A DNA stretch of 64,000 nt from Nelumbo lutea (taxonomy: Eukaryota > Streptophyta > Magnoliopsida > Proteales > Nelumbonaceae), in the NCBI GenBank assembly GCA_022828595.1, contig JAKGHH010000008.1:24916378-24980377 (forward strand), read 5' to 3'. Below the pieces are notes generated by a model, which searched no databases, had not been told where the DNA came from, and saw only the letters and a program-made list of their open reading frames with translations. The position numbers were made by a program, and so were the translations under genes. Shown one piece after another: positions 1 to 10,447 of the stretch (position 1 is the stretch's first letter; every line of letters starts with the position of its first letter).

Positions 1-1555
1 CCATGGCTTGGAGGAAGATTTCAGTCCGCTCCTTGATGTCCGCCTCGAGGTTCTCCACCTTATGCTCCAAACCCGCCTTCTCTGACATCAATGACTCGAT
101 AAGCTCTTTTTGAGCTCGCACACTGTTCTCCAGATGATGGATCTTGCCGCGAGCTAAATTCAGTTCAGTATGAGCCTCACGAGACGAGCTCTCAGCAGCT
201 AGAGCCCGCTTTAAGTGCTGCTCAGACTAGTAGGTCAAGGCGTGCACGGCGGAGTTCACCTGCCAAGAATATAAGTTAGTACCGCCAAAGCTACAAATAC
301 AAAAAATCGAAGTAAAACAAGACTTACCACCATGTAGTGGGTAGCCGCCCGAGCTCCAAGCTGAGTAGGCGTTAGTTCAGCCCAACTTGCGACCTCCTCA
401 GAGTATACAGCCTCTTTGCTCTTTTGAAGGCTATATTGCGGAGTCAGGATACTCCGAACTGTCTTTCCACTCCCCAAGGAAGCAACAGTCGTCGCAGGGC
501 GGGCCCCGAGGACGTCTCGGGCGCACAAGGTAGGACCCTCTCCGTCTCCAAGCCAATCATCGGAGGCGCACGGGAAGGTTGTTCGGGCTTAGGGATGACG
601 GGCTCTGGAGACTCGGTACGAGCTCTTTTAGTAGCTCACTTCTTCTTTCCCTTCATCTGCCCAAGAAGCTTGTCCGCACTGAGATGCATGGGAGCTGCAA
701 CAAAACCTAGCGTTAGCAACGTCAACAAGAATAAAATACCAACTGTCAAAAATAACTCTAAACCAAAGACGACCTACCAGGACTCAAGCCGGCCTGCACG
801 AGCTTATCTTCGGCAAGGTAGTCCTTGTAGTGGAAGCCGAGCTCTGCCCACGATTGGAGCGTCTCCCTTGTCTTCAGGTCCAGTCTAACACCAGAATCCT
901 GAATGGCAGCCCTCCAATGGGTAGGGAAAGGCCACTCTATGGGATTGTGAACTACGAAATAACTCCGCTTCCAGGCTAGGATCTTATTGGGTAGTTTGTG
1001 TAAAAGTTTATAGCCTGGGCGAGGTGACAGATAATAGGTTCGCTTATGCTCGGGAAGGACGCAGGAAGAATTTCTCTTGATTGATAAAATAGAAGAAAAA
1101 ATTTCGAGGTCGAGAGGTAGATAGTACTCGTAAAAAAGAGAGATCGTCCCTACTACATTCCGAATTGAGTTCGGGTGTAATTGGTCTATAGTAATGTCGA
1201 AGAACTTCAGAACCTCGATGATCAAGGGATGCAAAGGTAAGCGAAGACCAGCCACGAGCTGCTCTTCGAAGATTACGATCTCGTTATGATCGTGCTCCCA
1301 AGGGAAGTTAGGTACGGGGAGACTATAGGTGTACTCTTCCAGGAGGTGGTATCGACCTATCAAAGCCCTAAGTCTATCTACGGTCAGCGTCAAGGGACCG
1401 AACTTGTCCGATGCCTAACCTCGAGGAGAAGTAGACGTCGGATTATTCACGGCCTCTCGTGCCTTCCAAGATGACTCCACCTCGGGAGGACCAGCCTGAG
1501 CCGAGGTACCTTCCTCGGGCTCATCCAAGAGACTATCAAAACTAAGTTGCGACAT
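1..1555 (-). pseudogene. Decayed antisense gene of the gypsy element (PF04195-like, coiled coil)
   Basis: Reading right to left, an ATG at 1555-1553 opens MSQLSFDSLLDEPEEG, which runs in frame to a TAG at 1417-1415 and continues in the same frame into a domain at about 1393-778 resembling the plant 'putative gypsy type transposon' domain: PLHP, a DQLHPNS stretch, WPFPTHW. A good donor/acceptor pair gives an 83-bp intron (695-777). Exon 2 (328-694) carries APMHLSADKLLGQ, then a TGA and a frameshift. A second intron (260-327) leads to exon 3 (259 to beyond 1), which has a TAG and then a long heptad-like coiled coil containing LENSVRAQKELIESL. It is broken by at least three stops. The protein's function is unknown. 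Exon borders are my inference from splice consensus and phase. Confidence 0.65.
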
Positions 1556-1734
1556 GACTATTGAACTGAACCAAACTGAAAAAAAAAAAAAAAAAAAGCT
1601 AGGGGAGACTCACCAAGAAGAGAGACCGAACTGAAGGACTTACGAACTAGAAAACCCGAGCTGAGGACTTTAACCGCGACCTCAAGGCGAATGCTAGTGA
1701 ACTTATGGCGAAGAAAATGACTCGCCCCCCCCCC

Positions 1735-1744
1735 CTATTTATAG
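1735..1744 (-). promoter_or_regulatory. TATA box of the antisense gene
   Basis: On the minus strand this reads CTATAAATAG, a near-perfect plant TATA box, about 180 bp upstream of the antisense gene's ATG (1555) and inside the gypsy element rather than in its LTR. It suggests the antisense gene has, or had, its own promoter. Confidence 0.5.
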
Positions 1745-2051
1745 CCGCAAGGTCAGGGGATCAACGGTCGAGATCAAGGAGATCTGACGATTCTTGAGAA
1801 AACCGATTGCACGACCCTCGAGGTCGAAATCAGTTTAGCGCATTTTTTGGCGTCCACGGAGTCTAGATCGCGTGACGTCCGCGCGTAAACCACACGCGAC
1901 CTGGGTTATACTTGGTTGAGCCGAGCAACCAAACTGGTCCGACCGACGAACTATCTGACTGGACGGCCTGAACCTCGAGCCAAATCCACCCGTCACGCCG
2001 TGAACTCCCCGCACCAGGTCAGGACCCCTGGCTCGGGGAGTGGGGGGCAAT

Positions 2052-2937
2052 TGATGGAGGGTGATTTGGCCCGACCTCATAATAAGGGGACACGTGGACG
2101 TGACTCGACATAAGTGACAGCTCAGCATAATGAGTTTGGTACAACTCAGCGTAACGAGCTCGCTATAACCCAGCCTGACAGCCGGCTGGAAGTGGCAACT
2201 CGCTACAAGATGATACTCCGATATCCCGAGCTAAGACTCCCAAATAGGGAGCACCCCAAGCTAAGACTCTCCCAAGTAGGGAGCATTCCGAACTGAAGAC
2301 ACCTCGGGTTAAGCTCGCCAACCCCCTAACTAGGATAAGCTCACTCCTGCCTAAACTTAAGTAGGCTACCTCAAAGACCCGCCTCGGAAAAGCACCTCGG
2401 CGCATCACCAGTAGCTCGGTGTTAGGTAGCTCGCTGCAGTGAAGCTCGGCGTATCGTGAGAGATTTTCTGGCTGACAACCGTACCTGCCAGACTGCACCC
2501 ACGTCTCTCGCCTGGCGGCGTCGTGCCTGCCATCACTGGAGGTTGTTTCTTGTCTGGCAGGGCCATACTCTGCAGCGATCACCTTTGCCCGATAGCTCAG
2601 CTCTGACAAATAACGGCCAGCCACTCCAAGCCGTTATTTGACAGCAAATTGCCGCAACAAAGATTCGGAGGCGGTTGCACCTGACATGTCAGGATACCAG
2701 TATATAAGGACCCCGACCCCCAAGGACGAAGGTATTGCGTGATCTTCACTCTAGCTCTAATTTCTCTACAACTCTCTCTCTCTTTCGCGCTCCCAGCTTA
2801 CTAACTTAATCGTCGGAGTGTTCCCACCGGGTGAGCCCCCCAGGATCCTTCATCTTCTTCCTCACAGGTGTCTCTCGCTCGTCGCCAGCTAGGAGCGCAG
2901 CCATTCCAGCTAGGAGTGACCAGATCGTGCACCATCA
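2052..2937 (+). repeat. 3' LTR of the gypsy element
   Basis: 886 bp bounded by the short inverted repeat TGATGG/CCATCA. It follows a polypurine tract directly. It contains a TATA box (TATATAAGG at 2701) and a pyrimidine-rich leader (2755-2800), consistent with U3-R-U5 order on the plus strand. The 5' LTR is outside the window, so its age cannot be estimated. Confidence 0.75.
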
Positions 2938-3386
2938 CGTTTCATGACTTATTCAAATCAATAGTTTTGAAGTTCATGAACTGGTTATTACTTGGATATT
3001 TGGGGCTTTTGAGATTTTCCAAAAGATGTAAAATTGATAGCATGGACATTTACAATATTTTGGTGCAAAACACAGAATTTTGTAGGTGTCAATCAAATAT
3101 AGGATCAATGCAATCTAACTGCTTTGATAAAAAAGCTCATCATAAAGACTTTCTAAAAAGATAATAGTTAAAAAACATGTAAGAGAAGAATGATATGTTT
3201 TTTGTTGTGATAGTTTTTATGGTTAAATAAAAAAATGAAGTATGAAAAATGTCAACGTCTTTATCCAAACCCTATACCAATTTCAGAAGAGAAATTATTT
3301 GAGAAAGATGGTAGTGAACCGAGAAATAATAGAACATCCTCAGACTACAGCACAAAATTTTGTAGAGTATATCTAATAAGAGTTAC
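2938..3386. other. DSS1 intron 1 sequence, no gene
   Basis: AT-rich sequence between the gypsy LTR and the DSS1 exon. I searched the minus strand for the acidic, tryptophan-containing second half of DSS1 and did not find it. By position this is intron. Confidence 0.5.
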
Positions 3387-3477
3387 CTTCACCAATTTCA
3401 AATTCTTCGAACTCATCATCATCTTCAAAAAGGTCAACCTTGGCATCTTCAGTTGCTACCTTTGATTCAGTTGCCAT
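3387..3477 (-). CDS. DSS1: DSS1/SEM1 proteasome lid subunit, first coding exon (partial gene)
   Basis: The exon encodes MATESKVATEDAKVDLFEDD followed by DEFEEFEIGE, the very conserved acidic N-terminal half of plant DSS1 (Sem1/Rpn15). DSS1 is a small, mostly disordered protein that tethers subunits of the 26S proteasome lid, binds BRCA2 in recombinational repair and is also found in TREX-2. The exon is 30 codons plus one base, ending at the donor GAAG|GTAACT (3387/3386). The second half, with the tryptophan-rich binding site, is absent from 2938-3386 and must lie left of the window, beyond the inserted gypsy element. Upstream, TTTGCAG at 3499-3497 is a likely acceptor for a 5'-UTR intron, so the exon probably starts at 3496. 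The gene looks intact as far as it can be seen. Confidence 0.85.
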
Positions 3478-4320
3478 GATAACACACTTGAAAGACCTGC
3501 AAATGGTTGCAAATGCCAACAGTGACTCAATAAATGAACTTAGCCCTGATATAACACATAACAAAATGTATGCGAATGGTAGAACAAATTGCTATTGGAA
3601 CAAAAGAAAGCACCAAATATCCCATAATGGCAGAACCTTATAATTCAGTGAGACTGGAATCTTTGCTCAAGTTCAATATCCACAAATACCAACACAAACT
3701 CTTCTAATACCAGTAAAAGACTCATGTATTTTTTGGCATTGTAAAACCGTGATGAGTATTTAGTTACTGCAATCATTACAATTACCTTCACAAAAATACC
3801 CAGCTAGTATCATTGTCAGACTTCTAGTCCAAGTAAATGAGTACTATGTTTCAAACAGAGTTGCAGACTCAACTTCTTATCCAGTAAAGCCCTACCTATG
3901 TATTACATGTATAAGTTTCCTAATTTGAAAATGAAAAAAAAAAAAAAAAACTAAGATTCTCCAAGATCTTCAACTTTCGTTTCCTTCCTTTGCTCTCAGC
4001 GTGATCCTTATTGATCATTTGATCATAAGCAGTCAAATTCATCAACCAATGGAAGCTTAGTTTCTGAAAAGATCTCAATCAGGATCTTGAAAACCGAAAT
4101 ATTCATGAGGTGTCTTTCTTTGATGGAACCACTAGGCTCCGCCCATCTCCCCACACAATAGCATTAACAAACCAAGTTTCAGAAAATTCTCAAAAAATCT
4201 TTCATTTTTATGGTTCAAAACCAAAGAAAACAGTAGAGTAAAATACCCAGATAAGTAGGAACTCTGAATAGGAACCGTGCAAACCCTTACATGAAAATCC
4301 TAATTTAGTTTATTTCATAC

Positions 4321-4520
4321 CTGAAAAACGTGAACTTCGAAAAATGTGGAGGATTTTCCTTCTGAAACAATGGTTGGGAGGTGGAAGGGCGTTTTGCAAC
4401 AATGACGAAAGGTTAGCGAAGCTGGCTTTAAGCTTAAGGTACCGGAACTGAGAGAGGAAGGAAACCAGATGCTTCCATCTATTGCTGCAAACTTTGCTGC
4501 AACAACGAAGAGATCCTATA
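4321..4520 (-). other. DSS1: Probable 5'-UTR exon of DSS1
   Basis: On the minus strand this GC-richer stretch ends in TTTTTCAG|GTATG (4321/4320), a good donor, and would splice to the acceptor at 3497, giving an 824-bp leader intron. The open frame here has no meaningful protein similarity. The transcription start is uncertain (about 4500-4540). Confidence 0.5.
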
Positions 4521-4562
4521 CACGTAAGAGAAATCATCGGGCCAGATCCAGCCTACCCCTAC

Positions 4563-4602
4563 GACGGGCCCAGGTAAGGGCTATTGGGCCTGCAAAGCCC
4601 GT
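4563..4602 (-). promoter_or_regulatory. Site II (TGGGCC) cluster in the DSS1 promoter
   Basis: Two TGGGCC hexamers occur, on the minus strand at 4567-4572 and on the plus strand at 4585-4590, plus a GGGCTT at 4595-4600 on the minus strand. Clustered TGGGCY 'site II' elements bind TCP factors and are typical of plant ribosomal, mitochondrial and proteasome gene promoters. The position just upstream of the inferred DSS1 leader fits. Confidence 0.45.
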
Positions 4603-5049
4603 AACAACTATGGCTGTAAATGGGTTGGACTCGGATCGAATCAGCCTAGATTTGATATCGGGGTTCGAATAGGATTTTATCCATTGGATTTTGATTGAAT
4701 CTAGATATTATTTATCATTAATAAATGAAATCACAAATAACCAAGATGTTATATTTTATTGATAAAATGAATTAGAAATGGCTTGGCTAGTATATAACAT
4801 TAGTAAAATGAATTAAAACTAATTTCTAAAAAAGCTGAAGTTATGAGCCTTTAATGAAAATATGATATTTACCAACTTTATTATTTATAAAAAGCCAACT
4901 ATATCAACAAAAATATATTAATTTTTTATAGACATGCAAATCTGACCTTAATTGGACTGGAGTGGGTGGATCTAGATCCAATTCAATTAGATTCGATTTA
5001 AATGTACATGTTTATGCTTATATATACTTGATATTTATAGGGATAATAG
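4603..5049. other. Intergenic, with a dispersed-repeat end
   Basis: AT-rich. At 4612 it opens with a 'gctgtaaatgggttggactcgga' type of sequence, similar in style to stretches at about 9113, 50957 and 51536. Such GGGCTGTCAAxGGGT-like ends are common in non-autonomous plant DNA transposons; I could not define a whole element. No gene seen. Confidence 0.3.
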
Positions 5050-5722
5050 CATGCCAGTGCAATTTTTGGGGTTTAAAATCAATAAAAGTAATATATTTAA
5101 AAGAATTTAAAAAATGGGTTAACTTTTTAAAAATAATATCAATAAAGGGAAAAAACAATGTTCATCATCTTCTTCTTGCCATTTGTTCATCAGAACCACC
5201 GTTTTCCACCACCCGCCGCCGTCTATCACCACCTGCCACTGTCGTCTATTGCCGCCCGCCGCCGCCTCCACCTCCGACAACATTACCGGAGGTGGCCAGA
5301 GGCAGAGGTGGTAGCAGCGACGCTGGTGGTCACTCATCTACTCATCGCCATTGCCACCTCTGTCTCCACCCATCACCGGCGATGTTGTCGAAGGCGGAGG
5401 CAGAGATGGGCGGAGGTGGCGGTGTTGGATAGAGAAACCACCAGCGTCGCCACCGCCACCTCTGCCTCCGGCCACCGCCGGCAACATTGCCGAAGGCAGA
5501 GGTGGAGGTGGGTGGAGGCGGCGACAGGTGGCAAGCGGCAACGGACGACGATGGCAGCAGGTGGCAGTGGACGATGGCTCTGATGAACAAATGGCAGGAA
5601 GAAGATGATAAACAGTGTTTTTGCCCTTTATTGATATTGTTTTTAAGAAGTTAACCCATTTTTGAATTTTTTTTTAATATATTACTTTTGCTGATAATAA
5701 ACCCCAAAAGTTGCCCTACGTC
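5050..5722. repeat. Long inverted repeat (fold-back element)
   Basis: The left arm (about 5050-5333) and right arm (about 5437-5722) are imperfect reverse complements for roughly 280 bp, separated by a loop of about 100 bp. Matching landmarks, outside to inside, are TTTTGGGGTTT, AAAAGTAATATATT, ATGGGTTAACTT, TGCCATTTGTTCATCAGA and GACGCTGGTGG. The outer parts are AT-rich; the inner parts are GC-rich CCG/CCA triplets that create long but meaningless open frames on both strands. This is best read as a fold-back or MITE-like element. A transcript would form a long hairpin. Confidence 0.75.
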
Positions 5723-5738
5723 TCTGAGTAAAGTTGGT

Positions 5739-6030
5739 ATGAGTAAGGTTTTTAAAACTGAACCAAACAACAAATTGGTTAGGGGTCCGGTTCCTAGGTT
5801 GAACGATCTTATTGTTCAAAACGAATGGATGGCCTATTCCGAGAAAACATAAAAAATAAAAAGAAAACGATCAAACTCTTGGATGATTCAAATGGTTTGA
5901 CCACCTAGGTCAGTGATTTGCTATCTAAATCAATAGGTTTTGGCGAAATAATGATTCTGGGGTGAACTGATCACTTGACCAGTGACCGATTTTCTGATCC
6001 GACCATCCGGTCCGATCTTGGGATCGAATC
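5739..6030. repeat. Dispersed repeat with GGGGTCCGGTT motif, copy 1
   Basis: It begins with GGTTTTTAAAACTGAACCAA and contains GGTTAGGGGTCCGGTTCC. Copy 2 at 6279-6592 has the same order of motifs (start motif, GGGGTCCGGTT, GGTTTGACCA-like centre, then GACCGATTxxTG and GGTCCGA). Probably a short non-autonomous DNA transposon. Confidence 0.5.
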
Positions 6031-6127
6031 CCATCGAGGGGGGGTGATTCCAATTCCAAATCCCTAATACATAACTAATAGCAATTCTTCTTCCTTATTC
6101 GTTGAATTTGGTAATGAAATACATCTA

Positions 6128-7227
6128 TCTATACTATATACAAAAGTGTGGATACAGAGCGAGTTTTTCGGATTAAAATAGAAATACTCTCTATTTCTTT
6201 CTTTAAGAAAAAGGTATAAAAGTCATTTTATTATAGCTTTAATAGCTACTAAAATGTGCATATTTATGTATTTAGCATGGTTTTTAAAAATGAATTGGTG
6301 ACCGAACCGGTCAGGGGTCCGGTTATTGGTTCGAACAGTTCAATCGTTCGACCCGAACAGCCGACCCATTCTGACAAAATAAAAATTTTTTAAAAAATTA
6401 AAACATTGGAAAACGGTCAAAACCGTTCAAACAGTTCGAATGGTTAACTGACTGGTTTAGCAGTTTGCTGACCAAAATCAACGGTTTTAGGGGAAAAAGC
6501 GGTTTTAGAGGAAAACGGAACCAGTCAGGTGACCGATTCCTGGTTTTTCTGGTCCGACCGTCTGATCCAGTCTAGTTTTGAAAATAGTGGTATTTAGTCC
6601 ATCTCTAATTGTAAGGGTTAAAAATGTAACTTCAATTATTACTTCCCACCTCATTTAATCCCCTCATTAGGTATTAACTCTCATATTCTCTTATTAAATC
6701 CTATATTTAAGTTATTTTTCACTAATAAATGTTACTAATTAGATTTATGACAATATTTGTAACAATATAAACCCATTTATTTTAAAATTGACTTAAAAAA
6801 AATCACTCTTTATTGAAGTGGTGGTTAAGCAATTCAACCATCACAATCAAATTAGTCAACTTATGAAATCATAGTTAGGTAATAAAATTTTTAAAATAAA
6901 AATAAATATAGAAAATTACAAAAATGTAGAACAAATTAGACACACTTATGATATTTCTATTAGTCAAATTAAAAATAAGTGAAATAAATAAGAATTATTT
7001 TTATTATTAATGAAAATAAAATACATAATTTGGAACTAACAAAAAATGGAACGATTTATAGTTTGACAAAGACCAATAGTCCAACTTTTGGTGCAAATGT
7101 GTTAACATTTAATGTCATAAATAGACAATAAAAATTAATGAGATTTAAAAAATACAAAAATGAAACAAATACATAATTTTTGCACCAAAACATTCACGCA
7201 CATGTATAATATCATATAATTATCATA
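6128..7227 (+). mobile_element. Helitron-like 5' end segment (outer copy)
   Basis: TCTATACTATATACAAAAG at 6128, preceded by A, matches the usual 5' end of plant Helitrons (A|TC...). A very similar 5' end occurs at 7228, and a weaker one near 10959. The following sequence (AGTATGAAT/TGGATACAG, TTTxGGATTAAAATA) is shared in order with those copies. The 3' end of this copy was not identified; it may be interrupted by the copy starting at 7228. Confidence 0.45.
6279..6592. repeat. Dispersed repeat with GGGGTCCGGTT motif, copy 2
   Basis: Second diverged copy of the repeat at 5739-6030. It ends in CTAGTTTTGAAAATAG, whose reverse complement resembles the start motif GGTTTTTAAAA, so short terminal inverted repeats are likely. 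It lies between the first Helitron-like 5' end (6128) and the next (7228). Confidence 0.5.
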
Positions 7228-7549
7228 TCTATACTACTTATAAAAGTATGAATGATGAGGTATTGACTTTTGGAAATTTTCTTTACTAAAATACCATTCC
7301 TCTTGAATTTAGTTTATCTCCATTGAAAGAGTAACAAATGTAATTAAAAGAATACCATTAAGTACATTCAATTACCTCTTATTAAGTCTCACATTTAAGT
7401 CATTAAATAAATCAAATTCTCTCTCATTGGATCCAGTACTTGTACTTTTGTTTGTCATCATTAAATTCCACTAATAAATCAATACATAATAATTATTAAC
7501 ATAATGAAATTTTATATTTTTAAAATAAACATAAAAATGAAATCATATT

Positions 7550-8850
7550 TTTTATTTAGGTGATGGGTAAGTAGTTCAACCATTTGGGTCAAATGGATAA
7601 TTTAATGGTATCATAAATAAATAATACAAATTTAGAAATATAAAAAATATTTTTTGTTTATCATCATTAAATTCCACTAATAAATTCATACACAATAATT
7701 ATTAATAGAATGGAATTATATATTTTCAAAATAAACCTAGAAATGAAATCATATTTTCCATCTAGGTCATGGGTAAGTACTTCAACCATTTGGGTCAAAA
7801 TGGATAATTTCATGATGTCACGAATAAAATAATACAAATTTAGAAATATAAGAAATACAAAAAATATAGAAAAAATTGGACATGTTTCTATTATTATATA
7901 TTTGTCATATTAAAAAATAACTATGATAAAATAGACATAATTTTATTAATGATGGACATCAAATATGCGACTTAAAACCGATGGAAAATTAAACCATCTT
8001 TCTATCTAAGGGGTGGGTTAGTTGTTCAACCTTTCAGGTCAAATATTTTAACCCTTTACACTAAATGGATAATTTCATGATGTCATAAATAAAATAATAC
8101 AAATTTAGAAATATAAGAAATACAAAAAAATAGAAAAAATAAAATTTGAAAAAAAAAACTAGACATGTTTCTATTATTATATATTTGCCATATTAAAAAA
8201 TAATTATGATAAAATAGACATAATTTTATTAATGATGGACATCGAATATACAACTTAAAATCGATGGGAAATTAAACCATCTTCCTATCTAAGGGGTGGG
8301 TTAGTGGTTCAACATTTTAGGTCAAATATGTTAACCCATGATGTATACTTAAAAATATTTTTTTTAAATGGAATAATACAAAAATATGAAACAATTTTGG
8401 GCACATCTATAATATTATATACAAATAATATAAACAAAAATAAGTATGATAAATAATAATTATTTTATCAATGATATAAATGAAATGCAAAATTTAAAAC
8501 CAATTTGAAAATGAAATCATTTCCATATCTAGATGGTAGGTAGGCCAATGATCTAACATTCCGGGTCAAATGGGTCAATCTATAATGTCATAATTAAGTA
8601 ACGAATATTAAATACATACACATACATACATACATACATACATACATAAACTCAAAGAAAAATATAAGCTTTGTATAAAACATTTTGATAATTGTTATAT
8701 ATTCACCATATTAAACAAAAATAAATGTGAAAATAAGAATTACTTTTATCGACAATGAAAATGGAATACATGATTTAAAATCAACCGAAAAAGCAAATGG
8801 TTTTTCCATCTAAGTGATGGGTTAGTGATTAAACTATCAATATCAAATGG
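7550..8850. repeat. Diverged tandem repeat array, units about 206-283 bp
   Basis: The motif CCATCTAAG-GGTGGGTTAGTGGTTCAACC, in varying forms, recurs near 7565, 7771, 8015, 8298, 8537 and 8818. Each is followed by GGGTCAAATGGATAATTTCATGATGTCATAA-like sequence and an AT-rich spacer. The two units around 7771-8330 are nearly identical; others are diverged, and relics occur near 6818 and 10750. Internal tandem arrays are common in non-autonomous plant Helitrons. Confidence 0.65.
8611..8648. repeat. (CATA)n microsatellite
   Basis: Short run of CATA repeats between two units of the diverged tandem array. Confidence 0.8.
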
Positions 8851-9395
8851 GCGTTATTATTAAATAATAAATACATAAAATTCTAGAAAATGTAGAAATG
8901 TGTTGATAATTTTGGGTATATTCTATAGTATTATATATTCATCATATAAAAATGTGTGATTAATGAGAATTATTTTCATTAATTATAGAAATTGGATAAA
9001 AATAGAATAAAAAATAAAGAGCATTAATGTCTAACACATGACCCCACTAACTTTGTCAAATGGTTTAATGATTTAATTAGATAGGTCATTGTAGGCAAGT
9101 GGTTTGGAAGGGATGCAAATAGACCGGATTGGATTTGAATCAGTGTAAATTTGAATTCAATTCAATCTGAATATCTGATTGGATCTCATAAATATTGGAT
9201 ATCTGAATTTGATATGACCCAATTTAATTTAAAAAAATAATAAATTATTAAAAGAAAAAGAAAATATAATAGTTAAAATAAAGAAAAAAAAATATAAGTA
9301 TCTTTTCAACTATTTTCATCATATAAGAAGTTTACAAAAATTCAATATAAATAACATATTTAAAAATAAATAATAAATAACATATTATATATATG

Positions 9396-9853
9396 TCAAG
9401 GCGACACCTAGGTGCCTGCCTAGAGACTTAGGCGGGCGCCTAATGTATCTAAAATATATTTTTAAAATTTATTAGTTTAATATTCATTGGTTGTTGTGTT
9501 CTTTTAAAATAAGCCTTGTTACACTATAATAGTTTAATATCAAGACAACTATAGAATAGTGTATACAACTAAACTAAGACAAGGGTTTACAAGGGTTTTG
9601 GTTTGACTGGAGAGGGGAACCGAACAGGCGAACTCTGCAAGCTCGAGTAGCCCAACTCCATCGCAGTTGCACTTGCACCTTAGTTCGAGCAGGTACTTCT
9701 TCTTCTTCTTCTTCTTCTTCTTCAGATTTCAGAGTTTCAACATTTTTTACTTTTTTTTTGAAAAAACAGGGGCTCACCAGTCCTTTCCCTTTTTTTTTCT
9801 TTTTCAAAAAAATAGGGGCTCTGCCTCTATACTCCTCAGTCCTCCATTTCTCC

Positions 9854-9884
<31 letters not shown>

Positions 9885-10446
9885 CTTTCACCCACCCCAT
9901 GAGTGGTTTTCTCAGTCAGTCACTCTCACTCTCAGTCGTCAGTTCACCCCATGAGTCCCTTTTTTTTTTGAAAAAATAGGGGCTCTGCCCTACTCTTCTC
10001 CACCCTTTAGTCATTCATAGTTTCACACTTGAAGTCATGAATCATCTCAGTTTTTAATCTCTTCTCTAATCTCTTCTTTAATTCTTCTTCTTCTCATTCA
10101 ATTTTTTTTTTTTATATCATTAGTATATATGATTATGTGGCTGACTTTTTTATGGATGAATTAAATGTCTTTAATCTGAAACTTGAATCAAATGTTTATG
10201 GCTGATTCTTCTTCTCATATAATTTTTTTTATGACTGATTTTTTTATGGCTGATTCAGTGATTGTATGATTGAATTGAACCAAATGTTTTTTTTTCTTAT
10301 GGTTGAATTACATGTTTGAAAAGCATATATAAAGTAAAAACTCAATAAAGCAAGCATTTTAAAATTCCAATGCCTAGGCGACGCCTAGGCACCCGCCTAA
10401 GCACTTGGATGCCCTGTGACTGCCTAGCCTCGCCTAGGCACCTTGA
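9396..10446. mobile_element. Non-autonomous TIR element with TCAAGG...CCTAGGCG ends
   Basis: The left end TCAAGGCGACACCTAGGTGC and the reverse complement of the right end, TCAAGGTGCCTAGGCGAGG, are terminal inverted repeats. Both ends are followed inward by further CCTAGGCG/GCGGGCGCCTA palindromic blocks. The interior (about 9500-10370) is rich in (TTC)n tracts and has three near-copies of TTTTTGAAAAAAxAGGGGCTC (about 9755, 9800, 9965). No transposase frame. The flanks are (TA)-rich, so the target duplication cannot be read. Confidence 0.6.
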
Positions 10447-10447
10447 A

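Larger units (their letters stand above)
1..2937 (+). mobile_element. 3' part of a Tat-lineage Ty3/gypsy LTR retrotransposon
   Basis: Only the right-hand end is in the window. A purine-rich tract (about 2031-2051) lies directly before TGATGG, which opens the 3' LTR at 2052; the LTR closes with the matching inverted CCATCA at 2937. The tract and the LTR TATA box place the element on the plus strand. No gag-pol is visible, because it would lie left of position 1. Between the missing pol and the LTR is a gene on the opposite strand, an arrangement known from Tat-lineage plant gypsy elements. The right target duplication would be CGTTT (2938-2942), but its left partner is outside the window. Lineage is inferred from this layout, not from pol. 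Confidence 0.75.

Noticed and set aside
1835..2641. Several open frames in and near the gypsy LTR
   Set aside because: GC-rich LTR sequence with no recognisable protein and frames on both strands.
4310..4537. Possible small minus-strand protein upstream of DSS1
   Set aside because: No domain, and its end coincides with a splice donor; better explained as DSS1 5'-UTR.
5158..5608. Overlapping open frames on both strands over the GC-rich block, including proline- and histidine-rich predicted proteins
   Set aside because: They are a by-product of an inverted repeat made of CCG/CCA triplets; no known domain, and both arms give mirror-image frames.
7550..8850. Repeats with spacers, considered as a CRISPR-like array
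   Set aside because: Units are over 200 bp, diverged and AT-rich in a eukaryotic genome; they are Helitron-type tandem repeats.
9574..9979. Poly-Glu / poly-Ser / poly-Phe open frames
   Set aside because: Translation of (TTC)n/(GAA)n tracts inside a TIR element.
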